Source of the DNA: Synechococcus sp. WH 8101
GTDB lineage: Bacteria > Cyanobacteriota > Cyanobacteriia > PCC-6307 > Cyanobiaceae
NCBI RefSeq assembly: GCF_004209775.1
Contig: NZ_CP035914.1
Span: forward strand, 2,480,001 to 2,544,000
Length of the DNA stretch: 64,000 bases
Reading direction: 5' to 3'
Shown here: positions 57,868-64,000 of the stretch, one piece after another
Position numbering within the stretch: position 1 is the stretch's first letter
Layout of the letters: the number at the start of each line of letters is the position of its first letter
Position numbers and translations under genes: made by a program
The notes under the pieces: model-generated
What the model saw: only the letters and a program-made list of their open reading frames with translations
The model's database searches: none
What the model was told of the DNA's origin: nothing

Positions 57868-58698
57868 ATGGCCGCCGATCCCGCCACCAGCACAGCCCTA
57901 AACGAGCTGATCGCCGTGGTGGCCCAGCTGCGCAACCCAGAAGGGGGCTGCCCCTGGGATCTGGAACAGACCCATGCCTCCCTGGTGCCCTATGTGCTGG
58001 AGGAAGCCCATGAAGTGGCCGATGCGATCCGTCACGGCGATGACGCCCACCTCAAAGAAGAGCTCGGTGATCTACTGCTGCAGGTGGTGCTCCATGCCCA
58101 GATCGCCCAGGAGGAGGGCCGATTCGGTCTGGCTCAGATCGCCTCAGGCATTAGCGAGAAGCTGATTCGCCGCCACCCCCATGTGTTTGCCGGTGCCGAA
58201 GCGGCCGACAGCGATGCCGTGAAGGCCAACTGGGAGGCAATCAAGGCAGCAGAGAAGGCAACGGAACCTTCATCCAGCCCACTCAGCGATCGCCTCGCGG
58301 GCAAGGTGCGCGGCCAACCCGCTCTGGCGGGGGCCATGACGATCTCCAAAAAGGCGGCCGCCGCCGGCTTTGAGTGGGACGCCATGGCCGGCGTGTGGGA
58401 CAAAGTGCACGAAGAACTCGATGAGCTCAAGGAGGCGGTGGCCAACGGCAACCAAGCCCACGCCCAGGAGGAACTCGGCGATGTGCTGTTCACCCTGGTG
58501 AATGTGGCCCGCTGGTGCGGCATCGACCCGGAAGCCGGCCTGGCCGGCACCAACCGCCGCTTCCTCGATCGCTTCTCTCGCGTGGAGGCCGCCCTCGACG
58601 GCGACCTGCAGGGCCGCAGAATCCAGGAACTGGAAGGCCTGTGGCAGCAGGCGAAGGCCGAGATCCGGGCCGAAGAGGCCTCCTTAGCAGCCGACTGA
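57868..58698 (+). CDS. mazG: nucleoside triphosphate pyrophosphohydrolase MazG
   Basis: MazG hydrolyses NTPs and ppGpp-related nucleotides to monophosphates. The 276-residue product has two MazG domains, each with the E-x2-E helix (VLEEAHEVADAI, then EELGDLLLQVV; and KVHEELDELKEAV, then EELGDVLFTLVN) and the family signature GGCPWDLEQTHASL. The start is the ATG at 57868. It overlaps the end of the dienelactone-hydrolase gene on the other strand by 15 bases. Confidence 0.95.
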   Translation: MAADPATSTALNELIAVVAQLRNPEGGCPWDLEQTHASLVPYVLEEAHEVADAIRHGDDAHLKEELGDLLLQVVLHAQIAQEEGRFGLAQIASGISEKLIRRHPHVFAGAEAADSDAVKANWEAIKAAEKATEPSSSPLSDRLAGKVRGQPALAGAMTISKKAAAAGFEWDAMAGVWDKVHEELDELKEAVANGNQAHAQEELGDVLFTLVNVARWCGIDPEAGLAGTNRRFLDRFSRVEAALDGDLQGRRIQELEGLWQQAKAEIRAEEASLAAD

Positions 58699-59439
58699 TC
58701 CGGCAAGTTCCTGATCAAGAAAACTGATCACCTCACCCCAAGCCTGATCAGCCAACTGAGGATCCCAACGGTCACCGTCATCGCGCAGAAATGTGTGATT
58801 GGCTTCATACAGAAGTGTCCGATGACAGAGATCGGGCAAGGCCTCGAGAGTCGAAAGAATTCCAGCCCGCGCGTCTGCCGGTACGTGGGGATCCAAGCTG
58901 CCAAAAATGGTGAGCAAGGCACCTTTGATCTCCCCTGCCCTCTGGATGCTGTCGGCGGGAGTCAAGCCCAACGTCCCGTCCTGCAAACCAGTGGGATATA
59001 CACAGACGCACGCTCGCACATCGGCTCTAAAAGCAGCCCGGAAGGCCAGGTGACCACCAATGCAAAAGCCGAGAGCCCCAAGCCGTCGAGCATCCACCAA
59101 TGGTTGAGCACCAAGCCAAGCCAGTGTGGCCACGGTATCGGCGTCATAGGCAGCAATCGGAGTGTTGCGAGCATTGTGATTTCCCCGCAACCGGCCGAGC
59201 GCATCGGGCTCGATCGTCGTTCCGATCGGTTCTCGACGATGGAAGATCTCTGGTGCTGCCACCACATAGCCATAACCAGCCAATCGATCCACCAGGCGGG
59301 TCATGGGGGCACCGAGCTGATAGATATCGGAGAAAAAAACAATCCCTGGCCAGCAACCCGACGTCACAGGCTGTGCCACATAAAGGCGCATCAGGCTGCC
59401 TTCAACCGTGAGCCCGACCGAATCACGAGAAATGCGCAT
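58684..59439 (-). CDS. dienelactone hydrolase family protein
   Basis: The 251-residue alpha/beta hydrolase has the nucleophile motif GFCIGGH (C126) and the acid and base D183 (GSLDPHVP) and H215 (EANHTFLRD), the DLH triad C-D-H. In bacteria DLH enzymes open cyclic esters; in cyanobacteria the substrate is not known. The start is the ATG at 59439. It lies 71 bases after the arfB gene on the same strand. Confidence 0.87.
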   Translation of the reverse strand: MRISRDSVGLTVEGSLMRLYVAQPVTSGCWPGIVFFSDIYQLGAPMTRLVDRLAGYGYVVAAPEIFHRREPIGTTIEPDALGRLRGNHNARNTPIAAYDADTVATLAWLGAQPLVDARRLGALGFCIGGHLAFRAAFRADVRACVCVYPTGLQDGTLGLTPADSIQRAGEIKGALLTIFGSLDPHVPADARAGILSTLEALPDLCHRTLLYEANHTFLRDDGDRWDPQLADQAWGEVISFLDQELAGSVGC

Positions 59440-59482
59440 GGGAGAAACCGCCCGATCGAATGACCGTAGGAAGACCGAGCGG

Positions 59483-59499
59483 CACTGTCAGCAACAGTG
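59483..59499 (-). terminator. small hairpin after arfB
   Basis: CACTGT (59483-59488) and ACAGTG (59494-59499) pair over a 5-base loop, twelve bases past the arfB stop on the minus strand. The stem is short and no T-run follows, so it is only a weak terminator candidate. Confidence 0.25.
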
Positions 59500-59510
59500 G
59501 AAAACCTCTG

Positions 59511-59984
59511 TCAATCCTCAAGCGAAGGCCTGCCCTGCCGACGCCGTTTGAGCTGGCTGCGCTGTGCCTTGGCCTCAAGGCGCCGTTGCACTGCCGCCCG
59601 TCCGGGACGGGTGGAACGACGCTGGGGAGGGGGTGGCCTGAGCCCTTCGCGCAGCAGAGCCGCAAGACGCCCCAGGGCTAATTGACGGTTCTGCCATTGT
59701 GAGCGTTCCTCAGCCGCTACAACACGCAGACAATCGCCCTCGAGGCGAGTTTTGAGGCGATCCTGAAGCCTGGCGCGACGGAAGGGCCCCAACACGCGGG
59801 ACTGCTTCAGGTCAAACACCAGCTCCACACGAGAATCCGTGGTATTCACTCCCTGACCACCGGGACCGGAAGCGCGAGAGAACCGCCACTGCAGCTCCGC
59901 CGCCGGGATAACCAACCGCTCGTTGACGATGCAGTTCAAGGGATCAGAACTGAGCTGGACCAAGACGACAGCATGACAACCCAA
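59511..59984 (-). CDS. arfB: alternative ribosome-rescue factor ArfB (peptidyl-tRNA hydrolase, YaeJ-like)
   Basis: ArfB rescues ribosomes stalled on messages lacking a stop codon. The 157-residue product has the GGQ motif at 42-44 (SGPGGQGVNTTDSRVEL) and a strongly basic C-terminal tail (RRSTRPGRAAVQRRLEAKAQRSQLKRRRQG) that enters the mRNA channel. The long front (MGCHAVVLVQLSSDPLNCIVNE) may be an over-extended start, since it overlaps the start of the divergent 59973 gene; a start nearer residue 20 is possible. Confidence 0.85.
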   Translation of the reverse strand: MGCHAVVLVQLSSDPLNCIVNERLVIPAAELQWRFSRASGPGGQGVNTTDSRVELVFDLKQSRVLGPFRRARLQDRLKTRLEGDCLRVVAAEERSQWQNRQLALGRLAALLREGLRPPPPQRRSTRPGRAAVQRRLEAKAQRSQLKRRRQGRPSLED

Positions 59985-60437
59985 CCTCCGGCGGGTGCAC
60001 TTAATCTAGAGAAGAGCCTGGCGGTGCGTTCGATGGCCTTTCAACTCAAGGAGTTCTTTGCGCCCTGGCTCAACAGCACAGCCGAGAAAAGAGCCTTTTT
60101 TCTTTCCCACCCAAGGGAAGCTATGGAGGAAATCGTTGGCGTTCCAAGCGACATCCAAATCACAATTACCCAGAACAATCAGCAGATTTGGTTTCGCGCT
60201 TCTATCCCCAAAATGACGAACAACACAGCAGGATCGCTTGGGCACATGCGCCAAAACAATCAGCGCATTCTCAAGTGCCCTGTCTTAAAAGTCTCGGGAA
60301 CTGAATTCATCCAGAATCACGAAAGTATTCTGATGGACTACGGCATTCGCGTGCCAGATGACGTCATCGTTTCAATAGACAACGATGCCCAGGGCATGAT
60401 TCATTTTGATGTGCGCCTGGACACCCTCTACTCCTGA
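59973..60437 (+). CDS. unusual NHLP-like protein with two half-repeats
   Basis: I do not recognise a close family. The 154-residue product contains two segments that resemble each other and the nitrile-hydratase leader/alpha-like (NHLP) fold: HPREAMEEIVGVPSD-x-Q-x-TI-x3-Q-x2-WF at about 46-80 and NHESILMDYGIRVPDD-x2-V-x-I-x3-Q-x2-HF at about 115-150. There is no Gly-Gly leader cut site and no Cys-rich core, so it is not a normal NHLP precursor. G+C is low: 27 of 60 bases at 60121-60180. The start may instead be the Met at residue 21. The gene diverges from arfB with overlapping starts and precedes speE. Confidence 0.6.
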   Translation: MTTQPPAGALNLEKSLAVRSMAFQLKEFFAPWLNSTAEKRAFFLSHPREAMEEIVGVPSDIQITITQNNQQIWFRASIPKMTNNTAGSLGHMRQNNQRILKCPVLKVSGTEFIQNHESILMDYGIRVPDDVIVSIDNDAQGMIHFDVRLDTLYS

Positions 60438-60507
60438 AGGCTGATCTCTGACCTGACAGGAGACCTCCTGACGGTTTTAGCTGGATGTGGACCCTGCCAC
60501 CCCCTGT

Positions 60508-61380
60508 ATGACCCACGATGCCGCGGCATCCAAATCCACCCCAGGCTGGATCGACGAGCACCACCTCGGCGTGCGTTACGGCCTGGAAGGCCGGGTGCTG
60601 GTGGAGGAACAGAGCCCCTTCCAGCGGATCACCGTGATCGACAGCCTGCGCTACGGCAAGGGCCTACTGCTCGACGGCTGCTGGATGACAGCGGAGCGCC
60701 AGGAACGGCACTACCACGAATCTCTGGTTCACCCCGCACTCTGCAGCGCCGCCCAGATCGAACGGGTGCTGGTGATCGGCGGCGGCGATGGCGGCACCGC
60801 CCGCGAGTGCCTGCGCCACCCGGGCGTTCAGCACCTCGACATGGTGGAAATCGATGGACGGGTGGTGGCACTGAGTCAGCAACACCTGCCCTCCATCGGT
60901 GGCGGTTGCTGGCAGGACCCCCGCTTTCACCTCACCGTGGGCGATGGCATCGCCTGGGCCGCCAACGCTTCAACCGCCAGCTATGACGTGGTGCTCGTGG
61001 ATGGCTCCGATCCCGCCGGTCCGGCCGAGGGCCTGTTCAACCGCGCCTTTTTCGAGCAATGCCGGCGCATCCTCAAACCCGGTGGCGTGTTTGCCACCCA
61101 GAGCGAGTCACCGGAAGCCTTCCGCCAAGTGCACATCGACACTGTGACGGTGATCCGCGACGTGTTCGGCCACGCCGATCCGATGTACGGCTGGGTACCG
61201 ATGTATCCGAGCGGCTGGTGGAGCTGGACCTTTGCCGCCACCGACAGTCGCCGCTACGTCAATCCGGATCCCTCCCGCGCCGCAGCCGTGGCCGAGGGTT
61301 GCGAGATCTGGAGCCCCCGCTGGCAACGCGGCGCATTTGATGCGATTCCCGCCGCGATCGAGCGGGCGCTCAACGCCTGA
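60508..61380 (+). CDS. speE: spermidine synthase
   Basis: SpeE adds aminopropyl from decarboxylated SAM to putrescine. The 290-residue product has the family front ([20 protein letters not shown]), the SAM-binding GGGDGG motif (91-96), and the Asp-rich catalytic part ([16 protein letters not shown]). The frame is open to 60487; the ATG at 60508 is preferred. It lies four bases before speB on the same strand. SpeA is encoded at 9073, 50 kb away. Confidence 0.95.
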   Translation: MTHDAAASKSTPGWIDEHHLGVRYGLEGRVLVEEQSPFQRITVIDSLRYGKGLLLDGCWMTAERQERHYHESLVHPALCSAAQIERVLVIGGGDGGTARECLRHPGVQHLDMVEIDGRVVALSQQHLPSIGGGCWQDPRFHLTVGDGIAWAANASTASYDVVLVDGSDPAGPAEGLFNRAFFEQCRRILKPGGVFATQSESPEAFRQVHIDTVTVIRDVFGHADPMYGWVPMYPSGWWSWTFAATDSRRYVNPDPSRAAAVAEGCEIWSPRWQRGAFDAIPAAIERALNA

Positions 61381-61384
61381 CGCC

Positions 61385-62245
61385 ATGACCGACCACACAC
61401 GCTTCGACACCGACGGCGCCATCTACATGGGCTCCAGGCGCGACCCTGGCGGCTGCCGCGTCGGCCTGTTCGGTGTGCCCTACGACGGCACCACCTCCTT
61501 CCGCCCCGGCACCCGCTTCGGGCCGGCCGCCATTCGGGAGGTGAGTTCGGGCCTGGAAACCTATTGCCCCCAACTGGATCTGGACCTGGAGGCCATGGCC
61601 TTCGCCGATCTGGGTGCTGTCGAGATTCCCGTCGGCGATCCGGAACCGGTGGTGGAGGCGGTCAAGCAGGCCACCGACACCGTGCTCGCCCTAGGGCTCA
61701 AACCGCTGATGCTCGGCGGTGAGCACTCGATCAGTTCCGGCGCCGTGGCGGCGGTGGCGGACAAGCATCCCGATCTGGCACTGGTGCAGCTCGATGCCCA
61801 CGCCGATCTGCGCCACGACTGGCTGGGTGCCCACCACAGCCATGCCTGCGCCATGCGCCGCTGCCTCGAGGTGCTGCCGAGTCAGCAGCTGCTGCAGATG
61901 GCCATCCGCAGTGGCACCCGTGAGGAGTTCCTGGAGCTCCGTCAGACCGGCCGACTGATCGCCCGCGAGCGGATGCTCGAGGCCCTACAACCGCTGCGGG
62001 GGATTCCCCTCTATCTCACTGTCGATCTCGACTGGTTTGATCCAGCGGTGATGGCCGGCACCGGAACCCCTGAACCCGGCGGCTTCCTCTGGAGCGACTT
62101 CGCCGAGCTGGTGGCGGAACTGCGTCACCACAACCTGGTGGCCGCCGATGTGGTGGAACTGGCTCCCCAGCTGGATCCCTCGGGCGTGAGCAGCGTGCTG
62201 GCGAGCAAAGTGGTGCGCAGCTTGCTCATGCTGCTGCATCAGTAG
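61385..62245 (+). CDS. speB: agmatinase
   Basis: SpeB hydrolyses agmatine to putrescine and urea with two Mn2+. The 286-residue product has the ureohydrolase motifs GGEHSISSG, QLDAHADLRHDW and TVDLDWFDPAVMAGTGTPEPGG, which supply the Asp and His ligands. The frame is open to 61232 but that part is antisense-like; the ATG at 61385 fits. It lies directly after speE. Its stop overlaps the cNMP-domain gene on the other strand by seven bases. Confidence 0.95.
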   Translation: MTDHTRFDTDGAIYMGSRRDPGGCRVGLFGVPYDGTTSFRPGTRFGPAAIREVSSGLETYCPQLDLDLEAMAFADLGAVEIPVGDPEPVVEAVKQATDTVLALGLKPLMLGGEHSISSGAVAAVADKHPDLALVQLDAHADLRHDWLGAHHSHACAMRRCLEVLPSQQLLQMAIRSGTREEFLELRQTGRLIARERMLEALQPLRGIPLYLTVDLDWFDPAVMAGTGTPEPGGFLWSDFAELVAELRHHNLVAADVVELAPQLDPSGVSSVLASKVVRSLLMLLHQ

Positions 62246-62652
62246 TAGTGGCAGGCATCGAGCCGCTGCTCCCGCAAGCGGGCGTGCTGCCGCTCCAGCA
62301 GGCTGATCACCATGGTGGGGTGGCGGTGAATCAGCTCCAGAAAGGTGTTGCGAGGAAGACGCACCACTGAAATGGGAGTCAGCGCCCTGGCCTCGCGGCT
62401 GTGATGCAGCCGCTGGCGAGCCAGATCCTCGAAAAAGAACATCTCGCCGCGGCTGTAACGAAGCCGCCCATCGAGCGGTGCGGACAACTCCACCAGGCCC
62501 TGCTCGAGGGCATACACGGACTTGACCATCTCGCCACGACGGAAAAGTACGCCGCCGGTGGGAAAGGTGAGCCGATCGGCGTGATCGTGTTCGGCGATCA
62601 ACTCCACCGGCGATGGCAGGGTGCTGGTGGCGATCAACGCGTCAGGGTTCAC
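62239..62652 (-). CDS. cyclic-nucleotide-binding-domain protein lacking a DNA-binding domain
   Basis: The 137-residue product is a single CRP-like beta-barrel domain: LTFPTGGVLFRRGEMVKSVYALEQGLVELS, a middle part, and RLPRNTFLELIHRHPTMVISLLERQHARLREQRL as the C-terminal helix. There is no helix-turn-helix. The phosphate-binding cassette reads FFFEDLARQRLHHSREARAL, so the usual GE-x-n-RSA motif is weakened. The start is GTG at 62652. It may sense a nucleotide, or act as a partner of another CRP-like protein. Confidence 0.75.
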   Translation of the reverse strand: MNPDALIATSTLPSPVELIAEHDHADRLTFPTGGVLFRRGEMVKSVYALEQGLVELSAPLDGRLRYSRGEMFFFEDLARQRLHHSREARALTPISVVRLPRNTFLELIHRHPTMVISLLERQHARLREQRLDACHYY

Positions 62653-62754
62653 GGGCGAACCCCTATCCTCACGAACGCGCCGACTGGGCGGGGTCGCATG
62701 GAGCACAGAGCCCCACGGTCCATCAATTTTTTTGCTTTTCTTCAGAATTCCGAC
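62653..62754. other. intergenic region between the cNMP gene and the Cys-rich gene
   Basis: This 102-base gap contains a T-rich tract (62727-62744: TTTTTTT, then GCTTTTCTTC) on the plus strand. It could be the 3' tail of the Cys-rich gene transcript read on the other strand, or part of the cNMP promoter. I see no hairpin strong enough to call. Confidence 0.35.
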
Positions 62755-63123
62755 TCATCCATCCAATCCAGCCGCCACCGGCATGGGGCGTTGGTCGAGT
62801 TCCAGCTGCACATCAGCCCGAACACCTGGTGGCTCCAACGCCTGCAACCGGGGCAATTCAGGGGGCCTGGCCGTCCAGTGATGACACCAGGCCACGCGAG
62901 CCAATTCCGCATGCACCGGCAACCGCCGCAAGCGACACCAGCCCCCCTCCGCCGCCGCAGCCAACCCGCTGGCGGCGCAATGGAGACAGCTGTGGCAGCA
63001 GACGTCAGCCAAACAGAAGGCTCGGGAGCACCCAGGGTAAGGACGGTCAAAAAAGCGAACCAGCTGAAGCCACAAATCTGCGCCTTTGCTTCCACTTTCA
63101 GTCGCCAGCTTGCGGCGATCCAT
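62755..63123 (-). CDS. Cys-rich protein of unknown function, divergent from gcvT
   Basis: The 122-residue product opens MDRRKLATESGSKGADLWLQLVRFFDRPYPG, then has five Cys in about 17 residues (CSRAFCLADVCCHSCLHC, six with the last), and a basic, Trp-containing tail. I have the impression that a similar protein exists in marine Synechococcus but can name no family. The frame is open to 63381 but that lies over gcvT. The ATG at 63123 is divergent from the gcvT ATG at 63154 with a 30-base gap. Confidence 0.5.
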   Translation of the reverse strand: MDRRKLATESGSKGADLWLQLVRFFDRPYPGCSRAFCLADVCCHSCLHCAASGLAAAAEGGWCRLRRLPVHAELARVAWCHHWTARPPELPRLQALEPPGVRADVQLELDQRPMPVAAGLDG

Positions 63124-63153
63124 AGGATCGCCGCACACCGCATCTACGGCTGC

Positions 63154-64000
63154 ATGGACCTGAAGCGCACGCCCCTGCACGACCTCTGTCTGGCGGCCGG
63201 GGCTCGCATGGTTCCCTTCGCGGGCTGGGAGATGCCTCTGCAATTCTCCGGTCTGCTGGCGGAGCACCGGGCTGTCCGCGAGGCGGCGGGCCTCTTCGAC
63301 ATCTCCCATATGGGCGTGGTGCGTCTGGACGGGGCCAACCCCAAAGATGCGCTTCAAGGGCTGGTGCCAAGCGACCTGCATCGGATCGGACCCGGCCAGG
63401 CCTGCTACACCGTGCTGCTGAACGCCAACGGCGGCATTCTCGACGATCTGATTGTGTACGACCTCGAGGATGGCGCCCTTCTCCTGGTAATCAATGCGGC
63501 CTGCGCAGCCAGTGACACCGCCTGGCTACGCGAACACCTAGAACCGGCCGGGATCCACCTCAGCGATGCCAAAGGGGAGGGCCTCCTGCTCGCCCTGCAG
63601 GGACCGGAAGCCCGGGAACATCTCGAAGCACTTTCCGGCAACGATCTGCAGGAACTGCCGCGCTTCGGCCACCGCTGGCTACAGATCAACGGCCTGACAC
63701 CCGAGCCCACCCGGGTGCTGGCAGCGCGCACGGGTTACACCGGTGAAGACGGTTTTGAACTGCTGTTGCCGCGCGAAGCAGGCCGGGCCCTCTGGTCACA
63801 GCTCCTAGAGCGCGGTGTGCGCCCCTGCGGGCTGGGTGCACGCGACAGCCTGCGCCTGGAAGCGGCGATGCATCTCTATGGACAGGACATGGATCAGACC
63901 ACCAGCCCCCTGGAAGCGGGGCTCGGCTGGTTGGTGCACCTGGAGAACCCGGTGCCGTTCATCGGCCGCGATGCCTTGGAGCGAGAGGTTGAACAGGGCA
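63154..64000 (+). CDS. gcvT: aminomethyltransferase, glycine cleavage T protein (5' part, truncated by window edge)
   Basis: GcvT takes the aminomethyl group from GcvH and makes methylene-THF plus ammonia. The open frame from ATG 63154 runs off the right edge, giving the first 282 or so residues. Visible family parts are LKRTPLHDLCLAAGARMVPFAGWEMP at the start, HMGVVRLDG, RTGYTGEDGFELLLP and CGLGARDSLRLEAAMHLYGQD. It is separate from gcvH-gcvP at 29-32 kb. It is divergent from the Cys-rich gene. Confidence 0.95.
   Translation, partial: MDLKRTPLHDLCLAAGARMVPFAGWEMPLQFSGLLAEHRAVREAAGLFDISHMGVVRLDGANPKDALQGLVPSDLHRIGPGQACYTVLLNANGGILDDLIVYDLEDGALLLVINAACAASDTAWLREHLEPAGIHLSDAKGEGLLLALQGPEAREHLEALSGNDLQELPRFGHRWLQINGLTPEPTRVLAARTGYTGEDGFELLLPREAGRALWSQLLERGVRPCGLGARDSLRLEAAMHLYGQDMDQTTSPLEAGLGWLVHLENPVPFIGRDALEREVEQG

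Noticed and set aside
62613-63125. 170-codon plus-strand frame between the cNMP gene and gcvT
   Set aside because: Pro/His/Arg-rich, no start context, and antisense to the better Cys-rich candidate.

Overview
This 64 kb window is gene-dense, G+C-rich chromosomal DNA from a unicellular picocyanobacterium of the marine Synechococcus/Cyanobium lineage. Evidence for this is the adjacent flavodiiron pair Flv3-Flv1 (Mehler-like O2 photoreduction), acyl-lipid delta-9 desaturases, a cyanobacterial-type chorismate lyase, very short intergenic gaps, frequent ATGA/GTGA overlaps, and many small proteins without a recognisable family. Assignment to a species is not possible from the sequence alone. No insertion sequence, prophage, rRNA operon or CRISPR array is seen, and no stretch over 300 bases lacks a gene.

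Layout. 0.2-2.1 kb: argJ and coaE, divergent. 2.2-5.1 kb: an accessory block of three secreted proteins, two of them sharing a Cys-bracketed domain, with a perfect CRP-type palindrome upstream. 5.1-11 kb: gatB, thiO, ndk, a Phd/PIN toxin-antitoxin pair and speA. 11-15.5 kb: a CRP/FNR regulator with a DUF3307 membrane protein, a COQ4 homologue, and alaS. 15.5-20.5 kb: a four-gene overlapping run of membrane protein, SNF2 helicase, SWIM protein and MEKHLA protein. 20.7-22.5 kb: hsp20 and an NRAMP-like transporter. 22.6-28.4 kb: flv3-flv1, rubrerythrin, a flavin reductase-like protein and pirin, an oxygen/redox island. 29-33.8 kb: gcvP and gcvH with a PLP lyase-like gene. 33.9-36.5 kb: two desaturases flanking an HTH-like gene. 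36.6-46.7 kb: rplI, dnaB, mnmG, chorismate lyase, several small proteins, a SprT-like protease and ligA. 46.7-55.5 kb: a DedA/TVP38-like protein, two MscS channels around valS and a solute-binding lipoprotein, and a 2OG-Fe(II) oxygenase. 55.5-64 kb: an SDR enzyme, a Fur-family regulator, tRNA-Val(UAC), mazG, dienelactone hydrolase, arfB, an unusual NHLP-like protein, speE, speB, a cNMP-domain protein and the 5' part of gcvT.

How the genes work together. SpeA, SpeB and SpeE form a full arginine to agmatine to putrescine to spermidine route, although speA lies about 50 kb from speE-speB. GcvP, GcvH and GcvT are three of the four glycine-cleavage proteins needed for photorespiratory glycine. Flv1/Flv3, rubrerythrin, the flavin reductase-like protein and pirin suggest a shared reductive oxygen-defence region. 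Chorismate lyase supplies 4-hydroxybenzoate for plastoquinone. GatB, AlaS, ValS, tRNA-Val, L9, ArfB and MnmG serve translation.

The least explained parts are the secreted trio at 2.2-5.1 kb, the lipoprotein-MscS gene pair at 51.9-54.4 kb, the low-G+C tandem NHLP-like protein at 60 kb, and the SNF2-SWIM-MEKHLA operon. Product names rest on motif recognition by eye; no database search was run.
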